A program made the position numbers and the translations under genes. The notes under the pieces are model-generated. The model had not been told where the DNA came from, did not search any database, and saw only the letters and a program-made list of their open reading frames with translations. From Alphaproteobacteria bacterium (GTDB lineage Bacteria; Pseudomonadota; Alphaproteobacteria; ATCC43930; CGMCC-115725), in the NCBI GenBank assembly GCA_019241915.1, contig JAFAWI010000035.1:1-5437 (forward strand): DNA of 5,437 nucleotides, in the 5' to 3' direction. Positions 4,227-5,437 of this stretch are shown here, in pieces. How positions within the stretch are numbered: the first letter of the stretch is position 1; every line of letters begins with the position of its first letter.

Positions 4227-5437
4227 TTATGCGGCCTTCAGCACCAGGTCCGCGGCTTTCTCTCCGATCATGATCGATGGTGCGTTGGTGTTGCCCGAGG
4301 TCAAGGTCGGCATGATCGAGGCGTCGGCGACCCGCAGTCCGCCGATCCCGTGCACGCGCAGTTCCGGATCGACCACCGCCATCGCGTCCAGCCCCATCTT
4401 GCAAGTGCCCACTGGGTGATAGGTGGTCTCCGCGACCTCCTTGACCCATTCGAGAATCTGGTCGTCGGTGACGCGCTCGGGGCCCGGTCCGATCTCGATC
4501 AGCCGTAGCGGCGCCATCGCCGGCGCGGTCATGATCGCGCGGGCGATACGGATCGCCTTGATTGTGAGCTCCGCATCGGGCGGTGCCGACAGGAAGTTGA
4601 AATTGATCGCCGGCGGCTGCCGCGGATCGGCCGATCGGATGTGGATATGGCCCTTGCTCTCGGGCCGCATCGCGTGCGCGTAGCAGGTAAAGCCGGCCTC
4701 CTTGGCGATCCGCGGACCGTTGGGGCCCTGCACGGTCAGCATCGGCACCCAGCCAAGCAGCAAATCAGGTGCCTCCAGCCCTTCACGCGAGCGGACAAAG
4801 GCGCGCATCGGCGCGCCGACCGAGGCGAGAAAGCCCTTGCGAAATAGCGCGTAGCGCAGCGCCTGATGAACCATGCCGAGACCGCGCGCACGATCGTTGA
4901 AGGTGATGCCCTTCTGCCCGACGCGCCAGCGCGTCCGCGGTGCGTAATGGTCGCGCAAATTCTCGCCGACACCGGGTAGTTCGTGCGTGACCTCGATCCC
5001 CAGCGCCCGCAGCCTCTCGGGTTGGCCGATACCGGACAGTTCCAGCAGTTGCGGCGAATTTACCGTGCCGCCGCAAACCACCACCTCGCGTGTCGCGGTA
5101 GCCTCGCGGGGCTCGCCGCCGACCGAATAGCGCACACCCGTACAGCGTTTGCCATCCAGCACCAGACGCTCGGTCAGCGCCCGCGTCTCGATCCGCAGGT
5201 TCTGCCGGTTGCGGATCGGGTCGAGATAGGCACGAGCCGTGCTTTGCCGGCGTCCGCGGGCGATCGTCGCCTGGCTCATCACGATGCCTTCCTGGCTGGC
5301 ACCGTTGTAGTCGGGGTTGCGCGGGATGCCGACCTGGCCGGCCGCCTCGATCAGCGCCCGGAAGATCGGCTCGGCCGGCGGCGGGTTGGTGACGCGCAGC
5401 GGCCCATTGCGGCCGCGGAACCGGTCATCGCCGCCCC
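4227..5437 (-). CDS. GMC-family FAD oxidoreductase (choline dehydrogenase-like), N-terminus missing
   Basis: 402 residues are visible, running off the right edge. Full-length relatives are about 530, so the FAD-binding GxGxxG segment and GMC signature 1 lie outside. In fragment numbering: GRNGPLRVT (8-16); DYNGASQEGI (42-51); STARAYLDP (65-73); GMC signature 2 GGTVNSPQLLELSGIG (122-137) followed by LPGVGENLRDH (153-163); then YHPVGTCKMG (339-348) with the catalytic base H340; and GLRVADASIMPTLTSGNTNAPSIMIGEKAA (366-395) with the second active-site residue, probably N384. The enzyme would oxidise an alcohol to an aldehyde with FAD, passing electrons to oxygen or to a respiratory acceptor. The substrate cannot be told: close relatives act on choline, aliphatic alcohols and polyethylene glycol, and many are uncharacterised. 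The frame stays open past an internal GTG at 5280-5282; conserved GMC sequence continues beyond it, so that GTG is not the start. The TPR gene follows 41 bases downstream. Confidence 0.95.
   Translation of the reverse strand, partial: GGDDRFRGRNGPLRVTNPPPAEPIFRALIEAAGQVGIPRNPDYNGASQEGIVMSQATIARGRRQSTARAYLDPIRNRQNLRIETRALTERLVLDGKRCTGVRYSVGGEPREATATREVVVCGGTVNSPQLLELSGIGQPERLRALGIEVTHELPGVGENLRDHYAPRTRWRVGQKGITFNDRARGLGMVHQALRYALFRKGFLASVGAPMRAFVRSREGLEAPDLLLGWVPMLTVQGPNGPRIAKEAGFTCYAHAMRPESKGHIHIRSADPRQPPAINFNFLSAPPDAELTIKAIRIARAIMTAPAMAPLRLIEIGPGPERVTDDQILEWVKEVAETTYHPVGTCKMGLDAMAVVDPELRVHGIGGLRVADASIMPTLTSGNTNAPSIMIGEKAADLVLKAA

Noticed and set aside
4186..4449. In-frame N-terminal extension of the TPR reading frame over the end of the GMC gene (88 codons)
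   Set aside because: It is Gly/Arg/Asp-rich, unlike the TPR part, and lies out of frame over conserved GMC catalytic sequence. A strong ribosome binding site sits just before the ATG at 4185.
5280..5282. GTG as the start of the GMC oxidoreductase
   Set aside because: The frame continues upstream with family-typical sequence (DYNGASQEG, GRNGPLRVT) to the window edge, so the gene is simply cut by the window.

Overview
The window is GC-rich, densely packed bacterial chromosome. It most resembles an alphaproteobacterium of the Bradyrhizobium/Rhizobiales kind. This rests on the base composition and on recognised protein types: the C-terminal end of a D-Ala-D-Ala-ligase-like ATP-grasp protein, and a small stand-alone ParB-like protein with an IPDEWW...DGFHRYYAS pattern. 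It is an inference from reading, not from a database match. No tRNA, rRNA, CRISPR array, insertion sequence or phage gene is visible. No gene-free stretch exceeds about 180 bases.

Layout from left to right. (1) 1-204, plus strand: the last 67 codons of an ATP-grasp ligase. (2) 201-1556, minus strand: a complete flavin-dependent monooxygenase of the NtaA/SnaA/DszA (luciferase-like) family, convergent with gene 1 and overlapping its stop codon. (3) 1628-1978 and 1975-2274, plus strand: a tightly coupled pair of small exported proteins of unknown function, one with a cleavable signal peptide and four cysteines, the other a predicted lipoprotein. They diverge from gene 2 across a 71-base region that must hold both promoters. 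(4) 2304-2693, minus strand: a 129-residue protein with a ParB/sulfiredoxin-like domain and no DNA-binding domain. (5) 2694-2874: an intergenic region with a perfect CRP-type palindrome, a second AT-rich palindrome and a probable terminator. (6) 2875-4185, minus strand: a TPR-fold protein resembling the TTC38 family. (7) 4227-5437, minus strand: most of a GMC-family flavoprotein oxidoreductase (choline dehydrogenase type), cut off at its N-terminus by the window edge.

Genes 7 and 6 share orientation with a 41-base gap and are probably one operon (oxidoreductase first, TPR protein second), ending at the weak terminator near 2811-2830. The ParB-like gene beyond it probably has its own promoter, with the CRP-type site about 80 bases upstream of its start. 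The two exported proteins probably form a two-gene operon. The other genes look like ordinary accessory metabolism with no obvious shared pathway. The least explained parts are the exported pair, the ParB-like gene with its palindromes, and the structured 3' end of the TPR gene, which carries an anti-Shine-Dalgarno tract. I do not see convincing evidence of a new multi-gene system.
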